In this document: piece after piece, positions 19,348 to 28,669 of the stretch
Layout: every line of letters starts with the position of its first letter
How positions within the stretch are numbered: the stretch's first letter is position 1
Source: an uncultured Bartonella sp.
Lineage (GTDB): Bacteria > Pseudomonadota > Alphaproteobacteria > Rhizobiales > Rhizobiaceae
Reading direction: 5' to 3'
DNA: 64,000 nt
NCBI GenBank assembly: GCA_946478665.1
Contig: CAMLCZ010000003.1
Coordinates: 186,001-250,000, forward strand
Made by a program: the position numbers and the translations under genes
Notes under the pieces: generated by a model
What the model saw: the letters and a program-made list of their open reading frames with translations, nothing else
Told to the model about the DNA's origin: nothing
Databases searched by the model: none

Positions 19348-20634
19348 ATGCGACTGGGTGGGCGGCTACAGGCTGCAATTGAAGTTTTACAAGATATAAA
19401 GTCGAGGAAGCGTCCTGCGGCAGAAGCGTTGAAGGATTGGGGGCTTTCCCATCGGTTCGCTGGCGCAGGCGACCGCGCAGCTATTGGAAACATCGTATAT
19501 GATGTGTTGCGGCAACGTTCGTCACTTGAATGGCGCATGGATAGTGATGATATGCATGATGCCGCTTTTGGTGCTTTATTGACTGCTGGTGAAATGTCAT
19601 TGGAAGAACTTGATAGTAATTTGGTAGGTGACAAATTTGCACCAGAACCACTCAATGCTGATCGACGCGCCAATTGGCTAACAAGAGATGTCAACTCTGC
19701 GCCGGATTTTATTCAAGCCGACATTCCGCAATGGTGTGTAAGCCATTTTCAAAATCTGTTTGGTGATAGATGGGTACAAGAAGCTGTCGGGCTTTCTGCG
19801 CGTCCACCTTTGGATTTGCGTGTAAACCTATTAAAAACCAATGTTGAGAAGGTTCAGCGCGAACTTCAGGCAACAAAAATAAAGTCGATTCCCTGGTTCT
19901 CAGGTGCGTTACGCATTGCACCAATTGAAAAATTGGGACGGCACCCAAATGTGCAGGCTGAACCAGCTTTTCAAAAAGGCCTTTTTGAAGTTCAAGATCT
20001 CGGTTCACAAATCGTTGCCGCGTTGACCAACGCAAAAGCAGGAATGCAGGTTTTGGACTATTGTGCTGGGGCAGGCGGCAAAACATTGGCTTTAGCAGCC
20101 ACTATGGAAAATCGTGGGCAAATTCATTGTTACGATGCGGAAAAAGCACGCCTTTCTCCAATATTCGAAAGGCTGCGCCGTGCAGGGGTGCGCAATGTTC
20201 AACCCCACGCCTATTTGGACGAGTTGAAGCCCCTTGAAGGACAAATGGATATCGTTTTGTTGGACGCACCATGTACCGGCACAGGTACATGGCGACGCAG
20301 ACCTGATGCTAAATGGCGATTGACAGAAAGCCAGCTTGAGCGCCGCATAACGGAACAAAAAAATGTTTTGAATGCAACAATACCGTATTTAAAAACAGGT
20401 GGTCATCTAGTTTACATCACTTGTTCATTATTTTCTGGCGAAAATGACCAGCAAGTTGCAACATTTTTACAAATGAACCCGCAATTCCGTGAAATAGATA
20501 TGAAAGCATTGTGGGCGGAACATTTTAGTTCACAAGCACCATCGCCAGTATTTTCTCGTCATGGTTTGGTGTTATCTCCAGCTAGCACAAACACAGATGG
20601 ATTTTTCATTTCTGTAATGGAGAAATGTCATTGA
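19348..20634 (+). CDS. RsmB/NOP-family RNA (cytosine-C5) methyltransferase
   Basis: A 428-residue SAM-dependent enzyme. The N-terminal NusB-like domain (about 1-130) is followed by a Rossmann domain with the SAM motif VLDYCAGAGGKTLALAA, the release-cysteine motif DAPCTGTGTWRRRPD (Cys309) and the nucleophile in VYITCSLFSGEND (Cys359). The two cysteines mark m5C RNA methyltransferases of the RsmB/NOP2 group. The likely target is 16S rRNA C967, but some alphaproteobacteria carry several paralogs, so the exact site is uncertain. The ATG has GGGA before it. The stop overlaps the next gene by one base. Confidence 0.93.
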   Translation: MRLGGRLQAAIEVLQDIKSRKRPAAEALKDWGLSHRFAGAGDRAAIGNIVYDVLRQRSSLEWRMDSDDMHDAAFGALLTAGEMSLEELDSNLVGDKFAPEPLNADRRANWLTRDVNSAPDFIQADIPQWCVSHFQNLFGDRWVQEAVGLSARPPLDLRVNLLKTNVEKVQRELQATKIKSIPWFSGALRIAPIEKLGRHPNVQAEPAFQKGLFEVQDLGSQIVAALTNAKAGMQVLDYCAGAGGKTLALAATMENRGQIHCYDAEKARLSPIFERLRRAGVRNVQPHAYLDELKPLEGQMDIVLLDAPCTGTGTWRRRPDAKWRLTESQLERRITEQKNVLNATIPYLKTGGHLVYITCSLFSGENDQQVATFLQMNPQFREIDMKALWAEHFSSQAPSPVFSRHGLVLSPASTNTDGFFISVMEKCH

Positions 20635-21245
20635 TGTTGACACAATGGGATAAAAAATCTGTTTTATTTTTAATGGCAGCAGAGCTTGAATATGGTGACC
20701 ACCTCCGTGATCTGTTCAAACCGGTTTTCATCGGCATTGGGCCGGTTGAAGCGGCCATTAATACCACACAGACACTTTCGATACTCAAAAACAATGGAAC
20801 ATTGCCTGATCTTGTCGTGTCATTAGGATCCGCCGGTTCTCAAAAGCTGATACAAACAGAAGTCTATCAGGTTTCGTCTGTTAGCTGGCGCGACATGGAT
20901 GCCAGTGCATTGGGGGTTGAAAAGGGGGTTACTCCCTTTTTGGACTTACCAGCCACTTTGTCGATGCCACAATTGATAGCGAATTTTCCATCAGCATCTT
21001 TGTCGACTGGCGCCAATGTTGTGTCGGGCAAGGCATATGACGCTGTTGAAGCGGATATGGTTGATATGGAAACATATGCCGTTTTGCGTGCATGCCAAAC
21101 CTTTAGTGTTCCCTTATTCGGTTTAAGAGGAATATCAGATGGTCAAAAAGAGTTGCAACACGCAATGGATTGGCGGCAATATCTTCACATTGTTGATGAA
21201 AAATTGGCAAATGCGGTCATGAAATTGAAACAATGCTACATCTAG
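20634..21245 (+). CDS. 5'-methylthioadenosine/S-adenosylhomocysteine nucleosidase family protein
   Basis: A 203-residue nucleoside phosphorylase-like protein. The fold shows FIGIGPVEAAINTTQTL, VVSLGSAGSQKL and, near the end, DMVDMETYAVLRAC, with the Met-Glu pair that binds the ribose and GLRGISDG that contacts the base. MTAN hydrolyses methylthioadenosine and adenosylhomocysteine to adenine plus the ribosyl product, which would recycle the by-product of methyltransferases such as the gene upstream. It is short for the family. The ATG at 20634 (TGATG overlap with the upstream stop) has better GGAG spacing than the ATG at 20625. Confidence 0.88.
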   Translation: MLTQWDKKSVLFLMAAELEYGDHLRDLFKPVFIGIGPVEAAINTTQTLSILKNNGTLPDLVVSLGSAGSQKLIQTEVYQVSSVSWRDMDASALGVEKGVTPFLDLPATLSMPQLIANFPSASLSTGANVVSGKAYDAVEADMVDMETYAVLRACQTFSVPLFGLRGISDGQKELQHAMDWRQYLHIVDEKLANAVMKLKQCYI

Positions 21246-21424
21246 CCTAATTTTGATTGTCAGTGTAAAACTGCAACAAGATTATTTTGGCAAGAATGCC
21301 ATAGTCTGTCATCGCTCAAAAGATTTTGAAAAAGATACTATGTGTGTGACATAATATGGTAAAAAATCTAATTTAGACACATAGACTGATTGCAATCGTG
21401 AACAAGAGTCTTTAAGGGCTTCCT

Positions 21425-22984
21425 ATGAGTACACAACATCCCGATACTATTTTGATTATTGACTTTGGTTCTCAGGTAACGCAGCTCATTGCGCGGCGTG
21501 TGCGTGAGGCTGGTGTCTATTCTGAAATCGTGCCTTTCCAGTCTGCGGAAGAGGCTTTCAACCGCATGAAACCCAAAGCGGTTATCCTGTCAGGAAGTCC
21601 GCACTCTACGGTTGATATCGGTTCCCCTCGTGCGCCGCAGGTTATTTTTGAAAGTGGTATACCTATTTTGGGTATTTGTTACGGCGAGCAAACAATGTGT
21701 GCCCAGCTCGGTGGTAAGGTAGAATCTGGCCACGATCGTGAGTTTGGACGTGCTTTTTTAACTGTCGAGCAGGATAGTGAGCTGTTTAAAGGCGTTTGGG
21801 AAAAAGGCAGTCAGCATCAAGTATGGATGAGCCATGGCGATCGGGTAACGGCTCTACCGGAAGGTTTTAAGGTAATTGGGACATCAAAAGGTGCTCCATA
21901 CGCCGCGATTGCCGATGAAAAACGGCGTTTTTACGCTGTGCAATTTCATCCGGAAGTTGTGCATACATTAGACGGCGCCAAGCTTTTACAAAATTTTGTA
22001 CACAATATCGCCGGTATCAAAGGCGATTGGTCAATGAAAACCTATCGCGAACAAGCAATCGCATCAATTAAACGGCAGGTTGGTACGGGACGGGTGATTT
22101 GTGGACTATCCGGTGGCGTGGATTCTTCTGTTGCTGCAGTCTTAATTCATCAGGCTATTGGATCGCAATTAACATGTATTCTGGTCGATCATGGGCTAAT
22201 GCGTAAAAACGAAGCGCAAGAAGTCGTCACCATGTTTCGCGAAACATATAATATACCATTAGTTCATGTTGATGCGTCAGATTTGTTCATTAGCGCTTTA
22301 GAAGGTGTTAGCGATCCTGAGCAAAAAAGAAAGATTATTGGTCGTCTGTTTATCGAAGTCTTTGAAAAAGAGGCTAAAAAACTTGGTGGTGCGGAATTTT
22401 TGGCACAAGGAACACTCTATCCTGATGTGATTGAAAGTGTTTCATTTTCAGGTGGTCCATCTGTTACCATTAAAAGCCACCACAATGTCGGTGGTTTGCC
22501 AGAACGTATGAATATGAAACTGGTTGAACCATTGCGTGAACTGTTTAAGGACGAAGTCCGTGCCTTAGGCCGTGAACTTGGTTTGCCAGAACAATTTATT
22601 GGCCGACATCCTTTTCCAGGACCCGGATTGGCAATTCGTTTACCGGGCGGGGTTACGCGTGAAAAATTAGAAATCTTACGCGAAGCCGATGCTGTTTATC
22701 TCGATGAAATTCGTAAAGCTGGCCTATACGATAAAATTTGGCAGGCTTTTGCAGTGTTGCTACCGGTGCAAACAGTTGGCGTGATGGGTGATGGCCGAAC
22801 ATATGAATTTGTCTGCGCTTTACGCGCTGTGACTTCAGTTGATGGAATGACAGCCGATTTCTATCATTATGATATGGAATTTCTTGCGCACGCCGCCAAT
22901 CGCATTATTAACGAAGTGCGGGGTATCAACAGAGTTGTCTATGATATTACGTCAAAACCACCTGGAACAATTGAGTGGGAATAA
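21425..22984 (+). CDS. guaA: GMP synthase (glutamine-hydrolysing)
   Basis: Aminates XMP to GMP using glutamine and ATP, completing the path begun by guaB. The 519 residues hold a class I glutamine amidotransferase domain (Cys85 in GICYGEQ; His and Glu in [10 protein letters not shown]), the ATP-pyrophosphatase domain with the P-loop GLSGGVDSS (about residue 224), and the C-terminal dimerisation domain with [20 protein letters not shown] and the closing KPPGTIEWE. The 3' end of guaA is a known integration hotspot for islands, and the accessory region starts immediately downstream. A terminator follows. Confidence 0.99.
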   Translation: MSTQHPDTILIIDFGSQVTQLIARRVREAGVYSEIVPFQSAEEAFNRMKPKAVILSGSPHSTVDIGSPRAPQVIFESGIPILGICYGEQTMCAQLGGKVESGHDREFGRAFLTVEQDSELFKGVWEKGSQHQVWMSHGDRVTALPEGFKVIGTSKGAPYAAIADEKRRFYAVQFHPEVVHTLDGAKLLQNFVHNIAGIKGDWSMKTYREQAIASIKRQVGTGRVICGLSGGVDSSVAAVLIHQAIGSQLTCILVDHGLMRKNEAQEVVTMFRETYNIPLVHVDASDLFISALEGVSDPEQKRKIIGRLFIEVFEKEAKKLGGAEFLAQGTLYPDVIESVSFSGGPSVTIKSHHNVGGLPERMNMKLVEPLRELFKDEVRALGRELGLPEQFIGRHPFPGPGLAIRLPGGVTREKLEILREADAVYLDEIRKAGLYDKIWQAFAVLLPVQTVGVMGDGRTYEFVCALRAVTSVDGMTADFYHYDMEFLAHAANRIINEVRGINRVVYDITSKPPGTIEWE

Positions 22985-23014
22985 GATTAGTATTTAATTA
23001 AATTAGATAACAAC

Positions 23015-23057
23015 AATGCCATTGATGACTTAAAATAATCATTGATGGCATTTTTTA
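23015..23057 (+). terminator. intrinsic terminator of guaA
   Basis: AATGCCATTGATGA (23015-23028) pairs imperfectly with TCATTGATGGCATT (about 23039-23052), and the stem is followed by a run of T. It lies 30 bp after the guaA stop. Confidence 0.8.
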
Positions 23058-23191
23058 TAATGTATTACCTAACAAAATATTTGGACACTATGATGAAATA
23101 TCTTTTTTATACGGTATCGCATCACAACCAGATATTTTCTAGGGGATGTCATTTTTTGAACATTGCTGGATAAGCAAGTATTTGTATGGTC

Positions 23192-26100
23192 TTATCTTGA
23201 GTTCCATTGGCGTTTTAGACGAATTAATCTGTTATCTTGCTTCAGTTTGTCATCAGCTTCTGCAATTCGTTGTAATATTCTGCCTACCCAATAAGGCCAA
23301 GCTAACGCATTATCTGGCAGAACCGCATAAATAAGCTCCAGAACTTTTTCAGGATGTTGGTCTATGATGTTATCTTCTAACTTATAAAGTGATGGTAACG
23401 TTAGACAGTCAAGCTCGATTTTGCTTAAGAGTGGTAAAACCAATGCAGCGATGGTCGGAAATTGCTCTTTGCTGGAGAAAGCCAATGCGCAAAGACGAGC
23501 TGATGTGTTGGGCGATCTGATTGATAGATTACGAGGCCAAATTCGTAGTAGCTTGGGAAGCTGCTTTTCCCATAGGTTATGTGTTTTTACGTCTTCAGCT
23601 TTGAACCATTGTTGAGCTTGCAACAACATCTGTGATCGAAATTCGTCATCGACTTTTAAAAGCAAGTTGCGCATCTCCTTATTGGGAATGCAACGTTTTC
23701 TTTTGGCTTTGTCTACAGTTCCCCACATGCCTAGGATCATATTTACAATAAATGTTCTATATGAATGACGTAATACAGGACGGGTATTGGCGAACTTTAG
23801 CATGTTGGTCTTGAGTTGCATGTATAACTTTTCATTTGGAATTTTAGCGCACCATAAAAAACCCGACCATGCCGCATCGCGGTCGTCTCGATCATTCCCC
23901 CCAAGTGCAGGCAATAAGTGACGTATCGTCCATTGTGGGTCGACAGAGAAAAACCACTCGAGTTTGCTAAAAAAGATTACAATTGCATATCTGCGTAAGT
24001 CTTTTGGAAGTGCCAACAGTGCTTCAGCGTGAACAAGCCATTCAGAAGGAATACTTTGATTTTGCTCGAGACCATGCCAACGTGGATCGTTAAAAAGCAC
24101 CTCTGCGATTGCACCAGTCGGAGAATTAATCGCTTCCATCGTCCAGTCTGGTTTTTCGGTACCACAATTAATACGCGACTTACCTCCATTCGGCGTCTCA
24201 CGGAGGACGTCAATCAGCTTACTTACAATATGGTCGAAAACGGGAAGACAGTCTTTGCTTAACTTTGTACTCGCATCTTTTAGCCAACGACTCACAGGGT
24301 AGAGAATTGTTGTAAGTCGCGCATTGGGATAACGGGCTAATCGTTCGGCAATTAACCAAGTTAATCTTGCTTTATCTTCCTTACGTGCGTTTGAGAAAAG
24401 GAAACTCTGCCATGCCCACTCCGGGAAATCATTTTGTTTTGCAGCGTAAGTCAACGCAGTAAAAGCGCGCACTGGCTGTTCGGCAGCGAGACCGGAAAAA
24501 GGATCGTTCTCGACAAGCAAATTATTTGATCGACCACTACCTTCCTTCGCGCGCAAAAGTATTTGTGAAAGGTGTGTTTCTGCTAGTCCCTCATGACTAG
24601 TGTTAATACTAACGCATCCTGACCGACCTTCCATCGAGTCCGCGGCACTTTTGCCATCATTCTCTTTCCAGTCGAGAACAACAGTACGGAGCAGTTGCAT
24701 TTGTTTAACAGTGCTGACTGAAAGTTTGCATTCTTTGTATTTTAGCCATTGAAGACGATTTAGAATCGACAAAGCTCGTCTTCTATCGAAGTCTACAATC
24801 TTCTCGTGCGGCCGTTGCTTTGGGCCCTTCAACAGCTTTTGTTCAATTAACTCGCGTGAAGTATCATCGAGTGTTTCCCATCGCACTGCAAGAATTAGTA
24901 ATAGATCTCGTTGATGATAAATATCCCAAAATGCTGTGTCGCTTAAAGAAGATATGAATTGTCCGAATTCATTATCTGAAACAATACTTTTTTCCTTTGA
25001 GGCCCATATTCGTAACCGAGCAAAGATAGTGTCATCTTCAGTAGGCAATGATAAAAATTCTCGTTTAGCAGCTGTTTCATTAGTTTTAACAAGTTGTGTG
25101 AATAGTTCAGCAAATTGGATAACTAATGCAGAAAGCCCCTCTGTTCGTTGATAGTTGTCGATATTTTCATCATTATCCTTAATTATTGGGCTCATATAAA
25201 AAAGGCCATAGCCACCAACTTCTTGTTCAAGTGCAAGCGCCAATTCAAGATTCTGTCGTAGGGCTTTGACAACTGCCGGACGCCATCTATCGGGAACCTT
25301 AATACTTTCGTGTATAACAGGATATTTCACATCCATTTCCAGCAATGAAGCTTTATTTTTCTGAGCGATCTCTGCTTCAAATAACTTTGGGGTATTCCAA
25401 GGAGATGGGCTTACAGAAAGGTGAGGACGGAGCACTTCTCCAAAACGCCTAACAATAGCATTACTCCATCCATCTATTTTAATGACAGATTGTAGCGCAT
25501 ACCACTCTTTGTAGAAATCTTCGCTGTGTTTCCATGCCTCAAAAAGCTGCCGCCAAGCGTTGCGGATGTCCCGATCAATTGGTCGATCACTTCGCATTAG
25601 CTCGTTAGAGATGAACCGTTGAATGCGCTGATTGAGTGACAATTGATGGGATGCCCACCATAGTGCGGCAGGCTGATCGCAAACCTTTGCGAGCCATTTA
25701 CCCAATTTCTCTATGCGTGGAACCATATCAGGGAATTGATTAGCCCAGTATCCACGAAATGCAGTAAGATTATTATCGCAGATCGCTGCTTTATCATGAT
25801 AATTAACTTCGAAAGCATCCCACGCAGTAGACAGCGTTTTGAGCGTAGCATGATTTCCTTTAGAAACTGTTTTAGATGGTAGAAAGTCTGAGTCAAGGCC
25901 GTATGGATAGGATGGATCAACATAGGGCTCATTGTTAATAATAAGTGGACTTGGATTGTTCATCCTTGTGAAACGTTGCACTTTATCGAATACGCAAAGC
26001 CATTCCGCAGGGGAAACAACCTCGGCCTCGCAAAACTTCTTTGCGCCTTCATAGGTTGAAATAATATGTGCCACCTGACCCCGTTCATGAGGCTGAAGCA

Positions 26101-27034
26101 CCGTCGGTCCTTTTTGGGATGCATTAATAACTTTCGTGACCCAAGCATCAGGATCACGAGCTCGTTCTGCCCAAGCTCCAAGAGAATCCCATAAGGCCTT
26201 ATGTCCATCATCAGGGCTATAGGGGATAGCTTTAACACCTTTGTGGTGCCATCTTGCGATGGCATCATCATAGTCGCCAGATTGGAAAGCATAAGCGTTT
26301 ATTTTGTTTCCTGAGGTTTTGTGCAAAGCCTCAAGAAGGTATCGAACTGGTGGATCATCGGCCGAATACCCAACAAACACAACAACATAATCTTGAAATA
26401 TTCCGCGAATGAAGTTTGTAGCCCATCCGTCGGATAGATATGCACGACCAAAATCTGAACTTGAAAGAACAAATCCGCCATCTTCAGCCGCTGTATATTT
26501 CAGCGTTGAGCGACCATGGAGATAAATTATTCCATTGATCTCTTCCGGCATTGACGGATTCGGTAACCTCGGAGGCTGCCAAACTTGAAGTTTGCGCCCA
26601 CATTTATCAAATAATCTATCGAAGTTGGTCGTGACTAATTGAACAGTGCCTTCTGATGTCGTTGCTAGGTCTAGCAAAATTTTGTGTGCAGTCAGATTGC
26701 AATTGGCCTTTGGTTTTAATGCAGACGCTACAGCCTCCTCGATATCGCGTTTGGTAAAGTCTCTTTCTAGATAACCGAAAATACTATCAGCAGATATAAC
26801 ACCAGGTATGCCGACATTTCCTTCAATCTTTCCAGCTTCTTGCATCAGTTTATAGGAAGGATCATTGTCATCGATTACAAGCCTTTTAATTACTTTGTTT
26901 GCTAAGCCAAAGAAGTCCGGTAATTCCGCATATGCTCTGGATACGCCTGCACCACAAAAGAAAATCACTCGCCCCTGATCTCTGGCAAGCAGGAGATCAT
27001 CAGGGATTGATGGTCCATCGGCTAAAAATCGCAA
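23192..27034 (-). CDS. giant SIR2-domain protein, probable anti-phage NADase
   Basis: A 1280-residue protein. The N-terminal ~240 residues form a SIR2-like domain: GAGVS (28-32), TTNFDRLFD with Asn137 and Asp139, YLHG with His173, and FVGYSADDPPV (220-230). These are the NAD-binding and catalytic positions of defence-type SIR2 enzymes, which destroy NAD+ to stop phage growth. The remaining ~1000 residues are Trp/Leu-rich and probably helical with no motif I recognise; in such proteins this part senses infection. No HerA or TIR partner is adjacent, so it is likely a single-gene effector plus sensor. The start is TTG with GGGGGAAG five bases upstream, which also matches the opening typical of the family. 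Function in defence is inferred. Confidence 0.88.
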   Translation of the reverse strand: MRFLADGPSIPDDLLLARDQGRVIFFCGAGVSRAYAELPDFFGLANKVIKRLVIDDNDPSYKLMQEAGKIEGNVGIPGVISADSIFGYLERDFTKRDIEEAVASALKPKANCNLTAHKILLDLATTSEGTVQLVTTNFDRLFDKCGRKLQVWQPPRLPNPSMPEEINGIIYLHGRSTLKYTAAEDGGFVLSSSDFGRAYLSDGWATNFIRGIFQDYVVVFVGYSADDPPVRYLLEALHKTSGNKINAYAFQSGDYDDAIARWHHKGVKAIPYSPDDGHKALWDSLGAWAERARDPDAWVTKVINASQKGPTVLQPHERGQVAHIISTYEGAKKFCEAEVVSPAEWLCVFDKVQRFTRMNNPSPLIINNEPYVDPSYPYGLDSDFLPSKTVSKGNHATLKTLSTAWDAFEVNYHDKAAICDNNLTAFRGYWANQFPDMVPRIEKLGKWLAKVCDQPAALWWASHQLSLNQRIQRFISNELMRSDRPIDRDIRNAWRQLFEAWKHSEDFYKEWYALQSVIKIDGWSNAIVRRFGEVLRPHLSVSPSPWNTPKLFEAEIAQKNKASLLEMDVKYPVIHESIKVPDRWRPAVVKALRQNLELALALEQEVGGYGLFYMSPIIKDNDENIDNYQRTEGLSALVIQFAELFTQLVKTNETAAKREFLSLPTEDDTIFARLRIWASKEKSIVSDNEFGQFISSLSDTAFWDIYHQRDLLLILAVRWETLDDTSRELIEQKLLKGPKQRPHEKIVDFDRRRALSILNRLQWLKYKECKLSVSTVKQMQLLRTVVLDWKENDGKSAADSMEGRSGCVSINTSHEGLAETHLSQILLRAKEGSGRSNNLLVENDPFSGLAAEQPVRAFTALTYAAKQNDFPEWAWQSFLFSNARKEDKARLTWLIAERLARYPNARLTTILYPVSRWLKDASTKLSKDCLPVFDHIVSKLIDVLRETPNGGKSRINCGTEKPDWTMEAINSPTGAIAEVLFNDPRWHGLEQNQSIPSEWLVHAEALLALPKDLRRYAIVIFFSKLEWFFSVDPQWTIRHLLPALGGNDRDDRDAAWSGFLWCAKIPNEKLYMQLKTNMLKFANTRPVLRHSYRTFIVNMILGMWGTVDKAKRKRCIPNKEMRNLLLKVDDEFRSQMLLQAQQWFKAEDVKTHNLWEKQLPKLLRIWPRNLSIRSPNTSARLCALAFSSKEQFPTIAALVLPLLSKIELDCLTLPSLYKLEDNIIDQHPEKVLELIYAVLPDNALAWPYWVGRILQRIAEADDKLKQDNRLIRLKRQWNSR

Positions 27035-27354
27035 GTTCTTCCCCCAATTCTATATTCATTTTCAGGCAACCAAAACCAATCTGTTAATGGTTGAAGTCTT
27101 AATTAGCACTGTTGTTGTACAGAGTTTAACCATTATTTATGTGCATTATAGATCTAATTGTCCCCCAGCAATATAAACTTAAACAGAATTATACTTCAAT
27201 CTAATATATGCCAATTTTCAGTATTGTATTTTTCCTGTTGTTACATAGGAATTTTGGTTAAAAATTTTATCGGCCTCAATAATATTTTTTTAAATTAACA
27301 GCGGATTAGGTGTTAATTCCTTAGCTTATTACTAAAATTATTTGTATTGAGCGT
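27035..27354. other. 320-bp AT-rich spacer in the accessory island
   Basis: No coding frame, repeat or integrase remnant is seen. It lies between the SIR2 gene and the DUF5655 gene and probably carries the SIR2 promoter. Confidence 0.5.
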
Positions 27355-28263
27355 TCATAATAACTGCTTTATTAAACTCATAATATATTCTAAATATTTG
27401 CTATCGCTAACAATTATCTCATAATCACCTGTTCCCCAGTGCCCTAATTGAGATACATCTTTGGTGATATTTTTAAGGTCATCAAGAAAGCCTTTTTTGG
27501 CATTGATCCACATCTTCAATGATTGATTTTGTAAATGGATCGAAACAATATTATTTTTACCGCGCTTGAAGGCTATATATAATTTTTGCGGGGTTATTTC
27601 CAAGTCAGGAGATAGAGTCAAGATGGCATTTTTGAAGCTATCATAAAGTTCTAAAACATCATCGGAATGGTCTTTTAGATGATAGGCTTCATCGTATACA
27701 ACAATTTCTCGCGTGACTTTTGCTAATGTCGAATTCTTATTTTTTTGTACATTGCTAATTGTCGGTGCAGATTTTGACTTCTTTACAGGGTTAATTGAAA
27801 TAAGATTGTTTTCAAATTTCTTTATTTCCCATAGCTCTATAGGCAAATCTTTGAAGTTGGTGGACTGTTTTTGATATTCGGTAAATGCTGGTGCTACAAA
27901 AATAATTCTGCTTTGTGACCAATCTATTTGATTGCGTTTCAAATTTTCTTTGCATGATTCATTATATTCAATAATGAAATTGGCTTTATACTCCAACATC
28001 AAATTTAGATAGGTAACGCCCTGATCTATAACACTTAAATTGCTACTTTTTTTATATTCTATTATAACAAAAGCATTGGCTTCCGTATCATATGCTAGGG
28101 TATCAATACGATAATCTTTGACTGCAAATTCTGATTTAACGAACTTTAAATTGCTGATCGTTTGCAAATTTTTTTCAAATAAATTTTGAATGTCTTTTTC
28201 TAATTTGAATGGCTGCTCATTGATACTATTCAATTTATCATGTTTAATATTAAAGAGTTGCAT
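27355..28263 (-). CDS. DUF5655 protein with PD-(D/E)XK-like nuclease domain
   Basis: A 302-residue protein. The N-terminal half looks like a PD-(D/E)XK nuclease core: an early acidic residue (Glu23 in KLEKDIQNLF), then YRIDTLAYD and FVIIEYKKS with the Asp-(x)n-Glu-x-Lys pattern expected for metal binding. After a Lys/Ser/Asn-rich linker (about 155-185) comes the DUF5655 domain (YDSFKNAILTL, ITPQKLYIAFKRGKNNIVSI, HWGTGDYEIIV). Such proteins occur in defence and mobile regions and their role is unproven. It is AT-rich, lies apart from its neighbours, and has GGA before its ATG. No methylase that would make it a restriction enzyme is near. Confidence 0.7.
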   Translation of the reverse strand: MQLFNIKHDKLNSINEQPFKLEKDIQNLFEKNLQTISNLKFVKSEFAVKDYRIDTLAYDTEANAFVIIEYKKSSNLSVIDQGVTYLNLMLEYKANFIIEYNESCKENLKRNQIDWSQSRIIFVAPAFTEYQKQSTNFKDLPIELWEIKKFENNLISINPVKKSKSAPTISNVQKNKNSTLAKVTREIVVYDEAYHLKDHSDDVLELYDSFKNAILTLSPDLEITPQKLYIAFKRGKNNIVSIHLQNQSLKMWINAKKGFLDDLKNITKDVSQLGHWGTGDYEIIVSDSKYLEYIMSLIKQLL

Positions 28264-28669
28264 TCAGACGTATTCCACTTGGTTGGAAAAAGGGATTCAG
28301 ATGTTATCTTTTCAAGTATATCCTATTCTATTTCATTAAGTCAGTGCGAAATATTTTTAAACTGTAAAAAATGCAGAATTTAATATATAAATCGGTCAGC
28401 CGAGTCCGCTAAAGTTTATACTTTTTGAGTTTGTTATTTTGGCTCTGATAATTTTAAAAATCCGCCTTAATTATTAGCACGGTTCATATATGCTATGAGA
28501 ACAATGAATTAGAATATCAGATATTTAACCGTTAAAAGACCTGCCGACAATTTATTCAATAAAGAAAAGTGTCAAAACGATTATCTAACTGTCAGCGGTG
28601 GATTAGTCTGGATAACGTGATGCTTTTCTATTGAAGTCATAGTTCAAGCATTTGCAGGTAAAAAGATAA
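28264..28669. other. 406-bp AT-rich spacer in the accessory island
   Basis: Divergent promoter region between the DUF5655 gene and the exporter. No gene, tRNA or recognisable repeat was found. Confidence 0.5.

Noticed and set aside
22940-23000. Possible attachment site repeat of the guaA 3' end at the island's far end
   Set aside because: Reading around 32.4 kb showed only AAGAATAAGACTAA, too weak a match to GGGAATAAGATTAG to be called.
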